Origin: Flavobacteriaceae bacterium LSUCC0859
Lineage (GTDB): Bacteria; Bacteroidota; Bacteroidia; Flavobacteriales; Flavobacteriaceae
Direction: 5' to 3'
Length of the DNA: 64,000 nt
NCBI GenBank assembly: GCA_022239325.1
Contig: JAKOGP010000003.1
Coordinates: 218,692-282,691, forward strand
Made by a program: the position numbers and the translations under genes. Below, in pieces: positions 8,806 through 17,465 of the stretch (the first letter of the stretch is position 1; every line of letters begins with the position of its first letter). The notes under the pieces were generated by a model. That model did no database searches and was not told the origin of the DNA. It worked only from the letters and a program-made list of their open reading frames with translations.

Positions 8806-9642
8806 ATGAAAAAAATCATTTTAGGCTGCCTAGGCGCCACCTTGTTATTATCTTCCTGTGTGTCTCAAAAAAAATATGCAGACTTAGAAGCCAAGCAACA
8901 ACAAACACAGGAATTGTTGAGCTCTGCGTCTGATAAATTAAATAAATGTCTTGAAGATACGGCTCGCCTTCAATTACTTGAAGATCAGAATGCCTATTTG
9001 AAAGCCAACAACCAAGAGCTTATAAATAATTTAGGGAATTTAACCACCCTAACTTCTAAAGGTGCAGATAATTTAGAGCGTTCCTTAGAGAGTTTAAAAG
9101 AGAAAGATTTAACCATCCGTAAATTGAATAATGCGGTAACAAGAAGAGATTCTGTAAATCTTGCTTTGGTGCAAAGCTTAAAAGGTGTGTTGGGTAATCT
9201 AGATGACGAGGATATTGAAATCAATGTAGAAAAAGGAGTTGTATTTGTTTCTATCTCTGACAAATTGTTATTTAACACCGGTAGCTATGTAGTTTCTAAT
9301 AAAGCTAAATCTGTATTAGAAAAAGTAGCGAAAGTGGTTAACAACAAACCAGATTTTGAATTTATGGTAGAAGGTCACACAGACGAAAGAAGCTTTGCTA
9401 AAGGAGATTTAGTAGACAACTGGGATTTAAGTGTAAAAAGAGCCACTTCTGTAGTTAGAATTTTACAAAAAGACTTTGGAGTAGATCCTAAGCGCATGAC
9501 TGCAGCAGGTAGAGCAGAGTTTGTTCCTGTTTCTGCAACAGAAATGTCTAAAAACAGAAGAACTAGAATTGTTGTTTTACCAAAAATTGATCAATTCTAC
9601 AATATGATCGAAGAAGGTTTAAAAGACGCTGCTATTAACTAA
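8806..9642 (+). CDS. OmpA-family peptidoglycan-associated lipoprotein
   Basis: The 278-residue protein starts with a lipoprotein signal peptide, MKKIILGCLGATLLLSSC, with the lipobox Cys at residue 18. Residues 25-130 form a predicted coiled coil rich in Gln, Glu, Lys and Leu. Residues 150-265 are an OmpA C-terminal domain: LLFNTGSYVVSNKAK, VEGHTDE, LSVKRATSVVRIL, and AAGRAEFVPV followed by NRRTRIVV. It should sit in the outer membrane or its inner leaflet and bind peptidoglycan through the Asp and Arg of the OmpA motif. It is a single gene with its own candidate promoter and a strong terminator directly behind it. Confidence 0.92.
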   Translation: MKKIILGCLGATLLLSSCVSQKKYADLEAKQQQTQELLSSASDKLNKCLEDTARLQLLEDQNAYLKANNQELINNLGNLTTLTSKGADNLERSLESLKEKDLTIRKLNNAVTRRDSVNLALVQSLKGVLGNLDDEDIEINVEKGVVFVSISDKLLFNTGSYVVSNKAKSVLEKVAKVVNNKPDFEFMVEGHTDERSFAKGDLVDNWDLSVKRATSVVRILQKDFGVDPKRMTAAGRAEFVPVSATEMSKNRRTRIVVLPKIDQFYNMIEEGLKDAAIN

Positions 9643-9660
9643 TTAGCCTTTCTGAATATA

Positions 9661-9689
9661 AAAAGCGCCCTTTTAGGGCGCTTTTTTTT
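9661..9689. terminator. Bidirectional intrinsic terminator between the OmpA-family gene and the Sua5-type gene
   Basis: A 10-bp perfect stem (AAAAGCGCCC / GGGCGCTTTT) with a TTTTA loop ends in a run of T on + and, read on -, also ends in T residues. It lies between two convergent genes and can serve both. Confidence 0.88.
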
Positions 9690-9737
9690 GTTTATTTTAG
9701 AGTAAAACAAAGGCTAGAGTGCTGCCTATAGCACTCG

Positions 9738-10358
9738 CTATAATATAGACAGATCTCCTTTGCCGGCTCTGAGCACCAAAGGAGAATCTCCAGAGAGATC
9801 AATTATAGTAGAGGGAATATTGTCTCCGTACCCTCCATCTATAACAGCAGCTACTACATCCTGCCATTTTTCAAATATGAGTTCTGGATCTGTGGTGTAT
9901 TCAATCAGTTCATCTGGGTCATGAATAGAGGTAGACACAATTGGATTGCCTAATCTGCGTACCAATTCTTGCGGAATGGAGTGGTCTGGCACCCGAATAC
10001 CCACCGTTTTTCGCTTTTTAAAAGCCTTAGGCAGGTTGTTATTACCGGGAAGCACAAATGTATAAGGACCAGGCAATGCCCTTTTTAAAATCTTAAAGGT
10101 GGCAGTATCTATCTGACGAACATAATCTGATAAATTACTGAGATCTGCGCAGATAAAAGACCACTGCGCCTTTTCTAACTTTATTTTTTGGATTTTTGCC
10201 AATTTTTCTAGGGCCTTAGTATTGGAAATATCACAGCCTATCCCATAGACCGTATCTGTGGGGTAAATAACCAAGCCACCCTGCTTTAGTAAAGCTACCA
10301 CAGTGTCTAAAGCTTTTTCTTGTGGGTTTTCTGGATAAATTTTTATAAACTGTCCCAT
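9738..10358 (-). CDS. L-threonylcarbamoyladenylate synthase (Sua5/YciO/YrdC family)
   Basis: The 206-residue protein carries the YrdC fold: GGLVIYPTDTVYGIGCD near residue 28, the KxR-like nucleotide-binding segment KRKTVGIRVPDH near 115, NPIVSTSIH near 138 and a C-terminal STIIDLSGD plus LRAGKG. The family makes threonylcarbamoyl-AMP from Thr, bicarbonate and ATP for t6A37 of ANN-decoding tRNAs. The length is that of the short TsaC/YciO type without a separate Sua5 domain. One caution: the usual K-R-P-x-x-K-P motif after LAKIQKIK is diverged (LEKAQWSFIC), which also fits the YciO subfamily, so the tRNA role is probable rather than certain. It is downstream of the helicase gene, with a 17-nt gap. 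Confidence 0.82.
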   Translation of the reverse strand: MGQFIKIYPENPQEKALDTVVALLKQGGLVIYPTDTVYGIGCDISNTKALEKLAKIQKIKLEKAQWSFICADLSNLSDYVRQIDTATFKILKRALPGPYTFVLPGNNNLPKAFKKRKTVGIRVPDHSIPQELVRRLGNPIVSTSIHDPDELIEYTTDPELIFEKWQDVVAAVIDGGYGDNIPSTIIDLSGDSPLVLRAGKGDLSIL

Positions 10359-10375
10359 GATTTACATTATGCTTG

Positions 10376-12700
10376 TTATTCTCCAACGAGTTCTAATTTG
10401 GCAAAACGTAAAATGAGTTTTTTAATCCCACCAACCTCAAAATCTATACTGGCTTTTCTATCAGGGCCTATCCCTTCTAAACCAATTACCTTTCCCTGAC
10501 CAAAGCGGTTGTGTTTAACCAGTGTTCCTTCTGTTATCTCAATAGCGTCTGCACCATTTCCAATAGGAGATCCTAAATCTGGTTTTATTTTTCTGAGTTT
10601 TCTAAGCTGTCCTTCCTTAGGTCTAAAAGAAGATGGAGGTGTTCCAGATATAGGCTTTTGCTGTCTGAGTTTAGACTTGTCTATATCTCCAAAAATATCT
10701 ACGTCAATCATAGGCTTATAGCTGTAGGTATCTAAGGGAACCTGCATGTCTAAATAACGTTCATCTATTTCTTCAATAAAACGAGAAGGCTCTGCGTCTA
10801 CTAACTTACCCCATCTGTAACGTGTTTGCGCATAGGTTAAATAAGCCTTTGTTTCTGCCCTTGTGAGTGCCACATAAAACAAACGGCGTTCTTCCTCTAA
10901 TTCTGAACGCGTATTCATACTCATGGCAGAGGGAAATAAATCTTCCTCCATACCCACCACATATACATAAGGAAATTCCAAACCCTTGGCCATATGTATG
11001 GTCATTAGCGCTACCCGATCTTCATCTCCAATATCCTTATCCATATCTGTAGCTAGGGAAACATCCTCTAAAAATTCAGAGATATTGCCGCTAGCATCGG
11101 CCAGCTCTTGCTGGCCCTCCACAAAGTCCTTAATACCATTGAGCAACTCCTCAATATTTTCCATTTTGGCAATTCCCTCAGGAGTACCGTCTTTCTTGAA
11201 TTCTAATAGCAAACCAGATTTTTTGGCTACATGTTCAGAGAGAGTAAAGGCGTCTGCTGTTTTATTTAAGACCTGATAACTCTTTATCATGTTTACAAAA
11301 TCTTCTAATTTCCTTTTGGTACCAGCATTGATCTGCAAAGGGACTGTGTCCAGGTTTTCCATAACTTCAAAGATGGATTTACCGTAATGATTAGCTGCCA
11401 CCAATAACTTATCTAGGGTACTCTGACCAATACCCCTTGCAGGAAAATTAATTATGCGCTTTAGGGCTTCCTCATCTTTAGGATTGACTACCAAACGAAG
11501 GTAAGCTAGAACATCTTTAATTTCTTTGCGCTGGTAAAAAGACAAGCCTCCAAAAATTCTGTAAGGAATATCACGCTTTCTAAGCGCGTCTTCAATGGCT
11601 CTAGACTGAGAATTTGTTCGGTATAAAACTGCAAAAGAGGCGTTGGCCAACTGATGCTGCATTTTGGTTTCCAGTATACTACCAGCTACATATCGCCCCT
11701 CTTCTGCATCTGTTGGAGATCTGTGCACGGTCACGGGTTCACCAGGGTCATTCTGGGTCCAAACCTCTTTTTCTAATTGGTTGGTGTTATTAGCAATAAT
11801 ACTATTGGCAGCAGCTACAATAGTGCCTGAAGAACGGTAATTTTGCTCTAATCTATACTGAGCTACCGCGTCATAGTCTCTTTGAAAATTCAGAATATTA
11901 TCTATGTTGGCCCCTCTGAAAGAATAAATACTTTGGGCGTCATCTCCTACCACACAAATATTCTGATATCTGTCTGAAAGTGCCTTTACAATTAGGTATT
12001 GAGAATGGTTGGTGTCTTGGTACTCGTCTACCAATATATATCTAAACCGGTTCTGGTACTTCATAAGCACGTCTGGAAACCTAGTAAGCAACTCATTGGT
12101 TCTAAGCAATAAATCGTCAAAATCCATAGCCCCTGCCTTGAAGCACCTCTCTACATATTCCTTGTAAATAGCACCGGTTTGAGGGCGCTTGGCCATGGCA
12201 TCTGCTTCCATGAGGTCTGGGTTATTCTGGTAGGCCTTTACCGTAATAAGGCTGTTCTTATAAGAAGAAATTCTATTTTGAATTTGCTTGTATTTGTAAA
12301 TATCTTTATCCAATCCCATTTCTTTGATAATAGAGGCTATGAGCCGCTGAGAATCTTGGGTATCATAAATAGTGAAATTGGACGGATATCCTAATTTATC
12401 TCCGTCAAAACGCAGCAATTTGGCAAAGACAGAGTGAAAGGTTCCCATCCAAAGGTTTTTAGCTTCTGCCCCACCAACTATAGTTGCAATCCTATGTTTC
12501 ATTTCCCTAGCTGCCTTGTTGGTAAAAGTTAAGGCCAAAATATTAAAGGCGTCTACCCCCTGAGACATCAGGTGGGCTATGCGATACGTAAGTACTCTCG
12601 TTTTTCCAGAGCCTGCACCTGCTATGACCATTAGCGGTCCATCTTTGTGAAGTACTGGGGCCTTTTGAGCCTCATTTAGTGTGTCTATATAGTTTTCCAA
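10376..12700 (-). CDS. UvrD/PcrA-type superfamily 1 DNA helicase
   Basis: From TTG at 12700 the protein has 774 residues. It begins ENYIDTLNEAQKAPV (Q motif), with Walker A GAGSGKTR, motif Ia TFTNKAAREMK, Walker B ILVDEYQDTN, motif III GDDAQSIYSFRGA, motif IV EQNYRS, motif V VALMTIHMAKGLEFPYVY, motif VI ERRLFYVALTRA and a C-terminal GxxVKHNRFGQGKV tudor-like segment as in PcrA. It unwinds DNA 3' to 5' in nucleotide excision and mismatch repair. The frame is open upstream to an ATG at 12760, but that adds a nonhomologous 20-residue tail and lies upstream of a -7-like box (12721-12728), so I prefer the TTG. Confidence 0.92.
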   Translation of the reverse strand: MENYIDTLNEAQKAPVLHKDGPLMVIAGAGSGKTRVLTYRIAHLMSQGVDAFNILALTFTNKAAREMKHRIATIVGGAEAKNLWMGTFHSVFAKLLRFDGDKLGYPSNFTIYDTQDSQRLIASIIKEMGLDKDIYKYKQIQNRISSYKNSLITVKAYQNNPDLMEADAMAKRPQTGAIYKEYVERCFKAGAMDFDDLLLRTNELLTRFPDVLMKYQNRFRYILVDEYQDTNHSQYLIVKALSDRYQNICVVGDDAQSIYSFRGANIDNILNFQRDYDAVAQYRLEQNYRSSGTIVAAANSIIANNTNQLEKEVWTQNDPGEPVTVHRSPTDAEEGRYVAGSILETKMQHQLANASFAVLYRTNSQSRAIEDALRKRDIPYRIFGGLSFYQRKEIKDVLAYLRLVVNPKDEEALKRIINFPARGIGQSTLDKLLVAANHYGKSIFEVMENLDTVPLQINAGTKRKLEDFVNMIKSYQVLNKTADAFTLSEHVAKKSGLLLEFKKDGTPEGIAKMENIEELLNGIKDFVEGQQELADASGNISEFLEDVSLATDMDKDIGDEDRVALMTIHMAKGLEFPYVYVVGMEEDLFPSAMSMNTRSELEEERRLFYVALTRAETKAYLTYAQTRYRWGKLVDAEPSRFIEEIDERYLDMQVPLDTYSYKPMIDVDIFGDIDKSKLRQQKPISGTPPSSFRPKEGQLRKLRKIKPDLGSPIGNGADAIEITEGTLVKHNRFGQGKVIGLEGIGPDRKASIDFEVGGIKKLILRFAKLELVGE

Positions 12701-12720
12701 TCGACCATTTTTTGTGTCTC

Positions 12721-12728
12721 TAAAATTA
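12721..12728 (-). promoter_or_regulatory. Candidate -7 box for the UvrD-type helicase gene
   Basis: On the minus strand the sequence reads TAATTTTA, 7 of 8 matches to TAnnTTTG, about 20 nt before the TTG proposed as helicase start. It supports that start over the ATG at 12760, which would lie upstream of the promoter. Confidence 0.35.
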
Positions 12729-12856
12729 ACCAATCTCTGTCGGAACCCGGTATACCACACCTATTAATTATGAACAAAACCAACGATATAAAAGACAACT
12801 TATAGTTTTATAGCTATATTTAGGCTTCAATGAACACATCTAACATAAAAAAACAC

Positions 12857-14131
12857 ATGAAAAAATTATTCTTTGCTACTGCATTGCTGTTTACAGCATG
12901 CTTACAAGCACAAATGCAGCTTCCAGAAAGTACTTACACTAACATAGAAGAACAAGTAATCGCCTGGCGTCACGACATCCATCAAAATCCAGAACTTTCA
13001 AATAGAGAGTTTAAAACGGCGGCTAAGATTGCTGCCCATTTGAAGAGTTTAGGAATTGAAATACAAACTGGCGTGGCTAAAACCGGTGTTGTAGGGCTTC
13101 TCAAGGGAGATTTACCTGGTAAGGTAGTTGCCCTTCGGGCAGACATTGACGCTCTCCCTGTAACAGAGCGCAATGATCTTCCCTTTAAGTCTACCGTAAA
13201 AGGGACTTTTATGGGAGAGGAAGTGGGCGTTATGCACGCCTGTGGTCACGACACCCACACTGCCATTCTTATGGGTGTGGCAAGTGTTTTAAGTCAGAAT
13301 AAGGATAAAATTAAAGGAACTGTAAAGTTCATTTTCCAACCCGCAGAAGAAGGAGCACCTCCAGGAGAAGAGGGCGGTGCCTCCTTAATGATAGAAGAAG
13401 GAGTTTTAGAAAACCCAAAAGTAGACGCCATTTTTGGACTGCATATAAACTCCGTTCTTCCGGTGGGAATGATTGGTTACAAACCCCTAGGGGCTATGGC
13501 AGCTTCTGACCGTTTTGTTATAAAAGTTCAGGGTAAGCAGACCCACGGTTCGCAACCATGGGGAGGTGTAGACCCCATTTTAATTTCTGCAAAAATTATA
13601 GATGGTTTGCAAACCCTTATCAGTAGAGAATCTGAGCTTACCAATGAGGCTGCTGTAATTACTGTAGGAAAAATCACAGCCGGGGTAAGATTTAACATCA
13701 TTCCAGAAAGTGCAGAGTTAATAGGTACCATAAGAACTTTAGACTATAAGATGAGAGATCATATTGGGGCTAGAATGAAAGAGATGGTGGCAGACATTGC
13801 TAAAGCTTACAGAGGTTCTGCTACAGTAGAAATTGACAATGGTGCCGCAATTACTTACAACGACGCCAATCTAGTAGACCAAATGCTACCTACCCTTAAA
13901 AAAACTGCTGGTCCAGACCAGGTCATGCTTATGAAAGCCATTACAGGTGCAGAAGATTTCTCTTTTTTCCAGGAAAAAGTGCCAGGTTTTTATTTCTTCT
14001 TAGGAGGTAATACACCTGGCAACACAGAGGCCTTCCCCCACCATACCCCTGATTTCAAAATAGACGACGCCGGAATGCTACTGGGCGTACGAACCCTTTC
14101 AGAAATGGCACTAGATTATTTGAGTGAGTAA
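12857..14131 (+). CDS. M20-family amidohydrolase / metallopeptidase, exported
   Basis: From MKKLFF the protein has 424 residues and starts with a signal peptide, KKLFFATALLFTACLQAQ. The M20D signature follows: W-R-H-D-I-H-Q-N-P-E-L-S near residue 38, the R-A-D-I-D-A-L-P-V-T segment near 93, MHACGHDTHTAILMG near 127, FQPAEEG near 162 and GAEDFSFF near 370. These supply the His, Asp and Glu ligands for two metals. Relatives hydrolyse N-acyl amino acids, indole-3-acetyl conjugates or hippurate. The exported form suggests peptide or amide scavenging in the periplasm. An ATG nine codons upstream (12830) is in frame, but the signal peptide fits better from 12857. A TATATTTA box at 12815-12822 would give a 30-nt leader to this start. 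Confidence 0.88.
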   Translation: MKKLFFATALLFTACLQAQMQLPESTYTNIEEQVIAWRHDIHQNPELSNREFKTAAKIAAHLKSLGIEIQTGVAKTGVVGLLKGDLPGKVVALRADIDALPVTERNDLPFKSTVKGTFMGEEVGVMHACGHDTHTAILMGVASVLSQNKDKIKGTVKFIFQPAEEGAPPGEEGGASLMIEEGVLENPKVDAIFGLHINSVLPVGMIGYKPLGAMAASDRFVIKVQGKQTHGSQPWGGVDPILISAKIIDGLQTLISRESELTNEAAVITVGKITAGVRFNIIPESAELIGTIRTLDYKMRDHIGARMKEMVADIAKAYRGSATVEIDNGAAITYNDANLVDQMLPTLKKTAGPDQVMLMKAITGAEDFSFFQEKVPGFYFFLGGNTPGNTEAFPHHTPDFKIDDAGMLLGVRTLSEMALDYLSE

Positions 14132-14167
14132 TCTATTAGGTTTATCCAACTAGAAATTATCAGTTAC

Positions 14168-14201
14168 AAAAGAAGGCCAAACAAATGTTTGGCCTTCTTT
14201 T
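14168..14201. terminator. Bidirectional intrinsic terminator between the M20 and patatin genes
   Basis: A 15-bp perfect stem (AAAAGAAGGCCAAAC / GTTTGGCCTTCTTTT) with loop AAAT. It sits between convergent genes; A and T tails allow termination in both directions. Confidence 0.9.
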
Positions 14202-14218
14202 ATGAAATAGGTTTCCAA

Positions 14219-15142
14219 TTAATACGCCACCTTGGGTTGTGGCAAAGGTGTAGAGCGACTCTCGTACTTTAGTTTGGCATAGTCAAAGCCTTGCTGCCAC
14301 CACTGTGTCATTTCTTTCTTATTAAAGACCAGAGAGTTTTCTGTGAGTTTAGAAGGAGTGTAAAACAAATTTAGTTGCACTCCATTATGCTTGGCTGCTA
14401 TAATGCCCTCAGAAATGTTGTGATATTCAATTTGGTCTAATACAAAACCAAAAATACTGATCATGAGGGAAAAGGGATTTTTACCCAAGACCTTATTATG
14501 CTCCATATTTTCGGACTCTAAAATAATGACATCTACTTCTTTAGCGCCACGTCTAATAGCCTCTCTAATGGGTACTACAGATCCCAGACCTCCATCTCCA
14601 TATTCGTATCCGTTTTTAGTTACTAGTGACATAAATGGAATGTAATTACAAGACATCCAAATCCAGTCTACAAAAGAAGCATAGTCGTAATCTCTAAAAG
14701 ATTTGTATTCCATTCTGTTTTTAGAAAGATTAGATACAGAAACCACCACTTCTTTATCGGTCTTCAAAAGCATTTCAAAAGAAGCCCGGCTAAAATTCTT
14801 AGCTATGGTTTTTCTCAAGTTTTGGCTTTCTCCAAAGGTGCGCTTGCGTTTTAAAAATTGAAAAAGAGTGGTGAGGTAATTAATGGTAACATAAGTTCGC
14901 TCTCCCTTTTTACGAACCACAAATGGGTTTACATTAAAAATACTACGCTGGTTTACGTGGGTGTAGGCATAGTGAAGCTGTTCAATATGATTGAGTGCTA
15001 AATGAGGAATGAGGAGACTTCCCGTAGAAGTGCCAACAAAAATATCGTAATCCCTCCCCTGCTCTCTCATGAGGTATTCAGCAACACCGCCCGCAAAGGC
15101 TCCTTTGCTACCCCCTCCTGAAATCACCAATGCTTTCTTCAT
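14219..15142 (-). CDS. Patatin-like phospholipase
   Basis: From MKKALV the protein has 307 residues. It shows the patatin hallmarks: oxyanion loop ISGGGSKGAFAGG (8-20), nucleophile elbow GTSTG with Ser39, and the catalytic Asp in YGDGGLGS near residue 190. Family members are lipid acyl hydrolases with a Ser-Asp dyad. There is no signal peptide, so a cytosolic or membrane-peripheral enzyme is likely, not a secreted toxin of the ExoU type. An upstream ATG (MYF, 15151) adds three residues and is less likely. It is a single gene, convergent with the M20 gene and divergent from recG. Confidence 0.88.
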   Translation of the reverse strand: MKKALVISGGGSKGAFAGGVAEYLMREQGRDYDIFVGTSTGSLLIPHLALNHIEQLHYAYTHVNQRSIFNVNPFVVRKKGERTYVTINYLTTLFQFLKRKRTFGESQNLRKTIAKNFSRASFEMLLKTDKEVVVSVSNLSKNRMEYKSFRDYDYASFVDWIWMSCNYIPFMSLVTKNGYEYGDGGLGSVVPIREAIRRGAKEVDVIILESENMEHNKVLGKNPFSLMISIFGFVLDQIEYHNISEGIIAAKHNGVQLNLFYTPSKLTENSLVFNKKEMTQWWQQGFDYAKLKYESRSTPLPQPKVAY

Positions 15143-15216
15143 AAAGTACACTATTTAATTCTTCCATAAAAGTAATTAAATAGGCTCATATGCGTCTTAG
15201 ATCTTAAGAGAAAGTC

Positions 15217-15247
15217 TTGGAAAAACGTGGCTTTAAAAGTACATTTA
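15217..15247 (+). promoter_or_regulatory. Candidate recG promoter, TTG-N20-TACATTTA
   Basis: TTG at 15217-15219 and TACATTTA at 15240-15247 (7 of 8 to TAnnTTTG) are separated by 20 nt, the flavobacterial arrangement. The box ends 4 nt before the recG ATG, which would place transcription start at or very near the start codon. Confidence 0.45.
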
Positions 15248-15251
15248 TGGC

Positions 15252-17357
15252 ATGAATCCTCACTTTTTACAAACACCATTGGATTATTTAAAAGGAATTG
15301 GCCCAAGTAGGGCTAAATTGCTATCTAGCCAATTGGGCTTAAAAACCTATCAGGATTTATTGCATTTTTTTCCTAATCGCTATGTAGATCGCAGTAAATT
15401 TTACAAGATAGCAAGCCTACAAAGTACGGAAGCAGAGGTTCAAATCATTGGAAAAATTACTCAAATTCAAAAATTAGGACACCAAAAAGGGAACAGGCTT
15501 GTAGCTACTTTTGAAGACGAGTCTGGCCGTATGGAACTGGTGTGGTTTAGAGGGATAAAATACATAGAAGAACATCTAAAACTCAGAACCCCATATGTGG
15601 TTTTTGGCAAACTCACCTCTTACGCAGGCACCTATTCCATGCCCCATCCAGATATGGAACTCTTGTCTACCTATGAGCAAAGCAGCCATGCAGGGCTTCA
15701 GGCTATTTACCCAAGCACAGAGCGCCTCTCCAAAGCCAATTTAGGAAACCGCTTTATGATGAGGTGCATGCAGCAGTTATTTTCCGAGTGTGGGAGTTCC
15801 TTTAGCGAAACCTTATCTAAAGAAATTTTAGAGCATTTAAAACTATTAGACCGCTCCATTGCACTGTATCACATCCATTTTCCAAAAGATACTCAAATGC
15901 TTGCTAGGGCTTCTGCTAGACTTAAATTTGAAGAGTTATTTTTCATTCAGCTACAATTGGTAAGGAAAAATATACTTCGAAAAAAGAAAATTAAAGGGTT
16001 GCCCTTCCATGCCTTAGGAAATTATTTTAATAATTTTTACTCCAACCACCTCCCCTTTGAACTCACAAATGCACAAAAACGTGTGATAAAAGAAATTAGA
16101 GCAGACGTGGGTAGCAACGCACAAATGAACAGATTGCTACAAGGAGATGTGGGTTCAGGGAAAACTATTGTAGCCGTAATGGCCATTCTCATGGCCATAG
16201 ATAACGGATACCAAGCCTGCCTAATGGCCCCTACAGAAATATTGGCCCAACAACATTTTCAGGGCGTTTCAGAACTACTAAGACCATTAGGGTTGCGGGT
16301 AGAAATACTAACAGGTTCTGTGAAAAAGTCCGCTAGAAAACCATTGTTAGATTCATTAAAAGAAGGAGACATTCAGGTACTTATTGGCACCCACGCCTTA
16401 ATAGAGGACCCAGTAATTTATAAAAATTTAGGTCTTGCCATTATAGACGAACAACACAGATTTGGTGTGGCCCAGCGCGCCAAGTTATGGCATAAAAATG
16501 CCCTACCGCCCCACATTTTAGTGATGACAGCTACGCCCATACCCAGAACTCTAGCGATGAGCGTGTACGGAGATTTGGATCTATCTGTGATAGATGAGTT
16601 ACCTCCAGGAAGAAAAGCTATTAAAACGGTTTGGCGGTCAGACCAAAACAGACTCAAAGTTTTTGGATTTTTAAAAGATGAGATAGCCAAAGGGAGGCAA
16701 ATTTATGTGGTATACCCACTTATAAATGAGTCTGAAGCCCTTGACTACAAAGATCTCATGGACGGCTATGAAAGTATTAGCAGGGAGTTTCCCATGCCTC
16801 AATATCAGGTTTCCATTGTGCACGGTCAGATGAAAGCAGACGCCAAAGCCTACGAAATGGAACGTTTTGTAAAAGGAGAAACACAAATTATGGTTGCTAC
16901 TACAGTTATAGAGGTGGGTGTAAATGTACCTAATGCTTCTGTGATGCTCATAGAAAGTGCAGAGCGCTTTGGGCTTTCTCAACTGCACCAACTAAGAGGC
17001 CGAGTGGGAAGAGGTGCAGACCAAAGCTTTTGTATCTTATTGTCTGGAAATAAAGTATCCAAAGAAGGAAAGACCAGATTAGAAACTATGGTAGCTACCT
17101 CAGATGGATTTGAAATTGCAGAGGTGGATTTAAAATTAAGAGGTCCTGGAGATCTAATGGGCACCCAACAGAGCGGCGTATTACAGCTAAAAATTGCAGA
17201 TATTCTAAGAGATGGAGATTTGCTACAAAAAGCGAGAGAAATTGCCATAAATCTCATAAAATCAGACCCTGAGCTTAGTAAAACAAATAACAAACCCATT
17301 TTGGCAGCCTATTTGTCTTTGGTAAAACATAAAAATATTTGGAATTACATTAGTTGA
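15252..17357 (+). CDS. recG: ATP-dependent DNA helicase RecG
   Basis: The 701-residue protein has the RecG order: an N-terminal wedge/OB domain with LKGIGPSRAKLL near residue 13, FPNRYVDRS near 37 and IGKITQIQKLGHQKG, then an SF2 helicase with Walker A GDVGSGKT, motif Ia LMAPTEILAQQH, box II DEQHRFG, motif III VMTATPIPRTLAM, and a C-terminal helicase domain with ATTVIEVGVNVPNASVM and QLHQLRGRVGRG. RecG regresses stalled replication forks and processes branched DNA. Its length is as expected. It is followed by a 108-nt gap before leuC, with no clear terminator. Confidence 0.95.
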   Translation: MNPHFLQTPLDYLKGIGPSRAKLLSSQLGLKTYQDLLHFFPNRYVDRSKFYKIASLQSTEAEVQIIGKITQIQKLGHQKGNRLVATFEDESGRMELVWFRGIKYIEEHLKLRTPYVVFGKLTSYAGTYSMPHPDMELLSTYEQSSHAGLQAIYPSTERLSKANLGNRFMMRCMQQLFSECGSSFSETLSKEILEHLKLLDRSIALYHIHFPKDTQMLARASARLKFEELFFIQLQLVRKNILRKKKIKGLPFHALGNYFNNFYSNHLPFELTNAQKRVIKEIRADVGSNAQMNRLLQGDVGSGKTIVAVMAILMAIDNGYQACLMAPTEILAQQHFQGVSELLRPLGLRVEILTGSVKKSARKPLLDSLKEGDIQVLIGTHALIEDPVIYKNLGLAIIDEQHRFGVAQRAKLWHKNALPPHILVMTATPIPRTLAMSVYGDLDLSVIDELPPGRKAIKTVWRSDQNRLKVFGFLKDEIAKGRQIYVVYPLINESEALDYKDLMDGYESISREFPMPQYQVSIVHGQMKADAKAYEMERFVKGETQIMVATTVIEVGVNVPNASVMLIESAERFGLSQLHQLRGRVGRGADQSFCILLSGNKVSKEGKTRLETMVATSDGFEIAEVDLKLRGPGDLMGTQQSGVLQLKIADILRDGDLLQKAREIAINLIKSDPELSKTNNKPILAAYLSLVKHKNIWNYIS

Positions 17358-17465
17358 ACATCGTAATTCTAATGCAATGGCCATGTCTGTAAGGTTTATT
17401 TTTTCTTTATTTTTACTCTTTAAAATAAAAATGAAAGGGACTTCCCTTTTCCAAATATTTAATAC

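Noticed and set aside
12701..12760. ATG at 12760 as start of the UvrD-type helicase
   Set aside because: It adds 20 residues without family resemblance and lies upstream of a -7-like box; TTG at 12700 gives the usual N-terminus.
17358..17465. Attenuator or leader peptide before leuC
   Set aside because: Only a 6-bp hairpin is present; no Leu-rich short frame and no competing terminator structure could be found.
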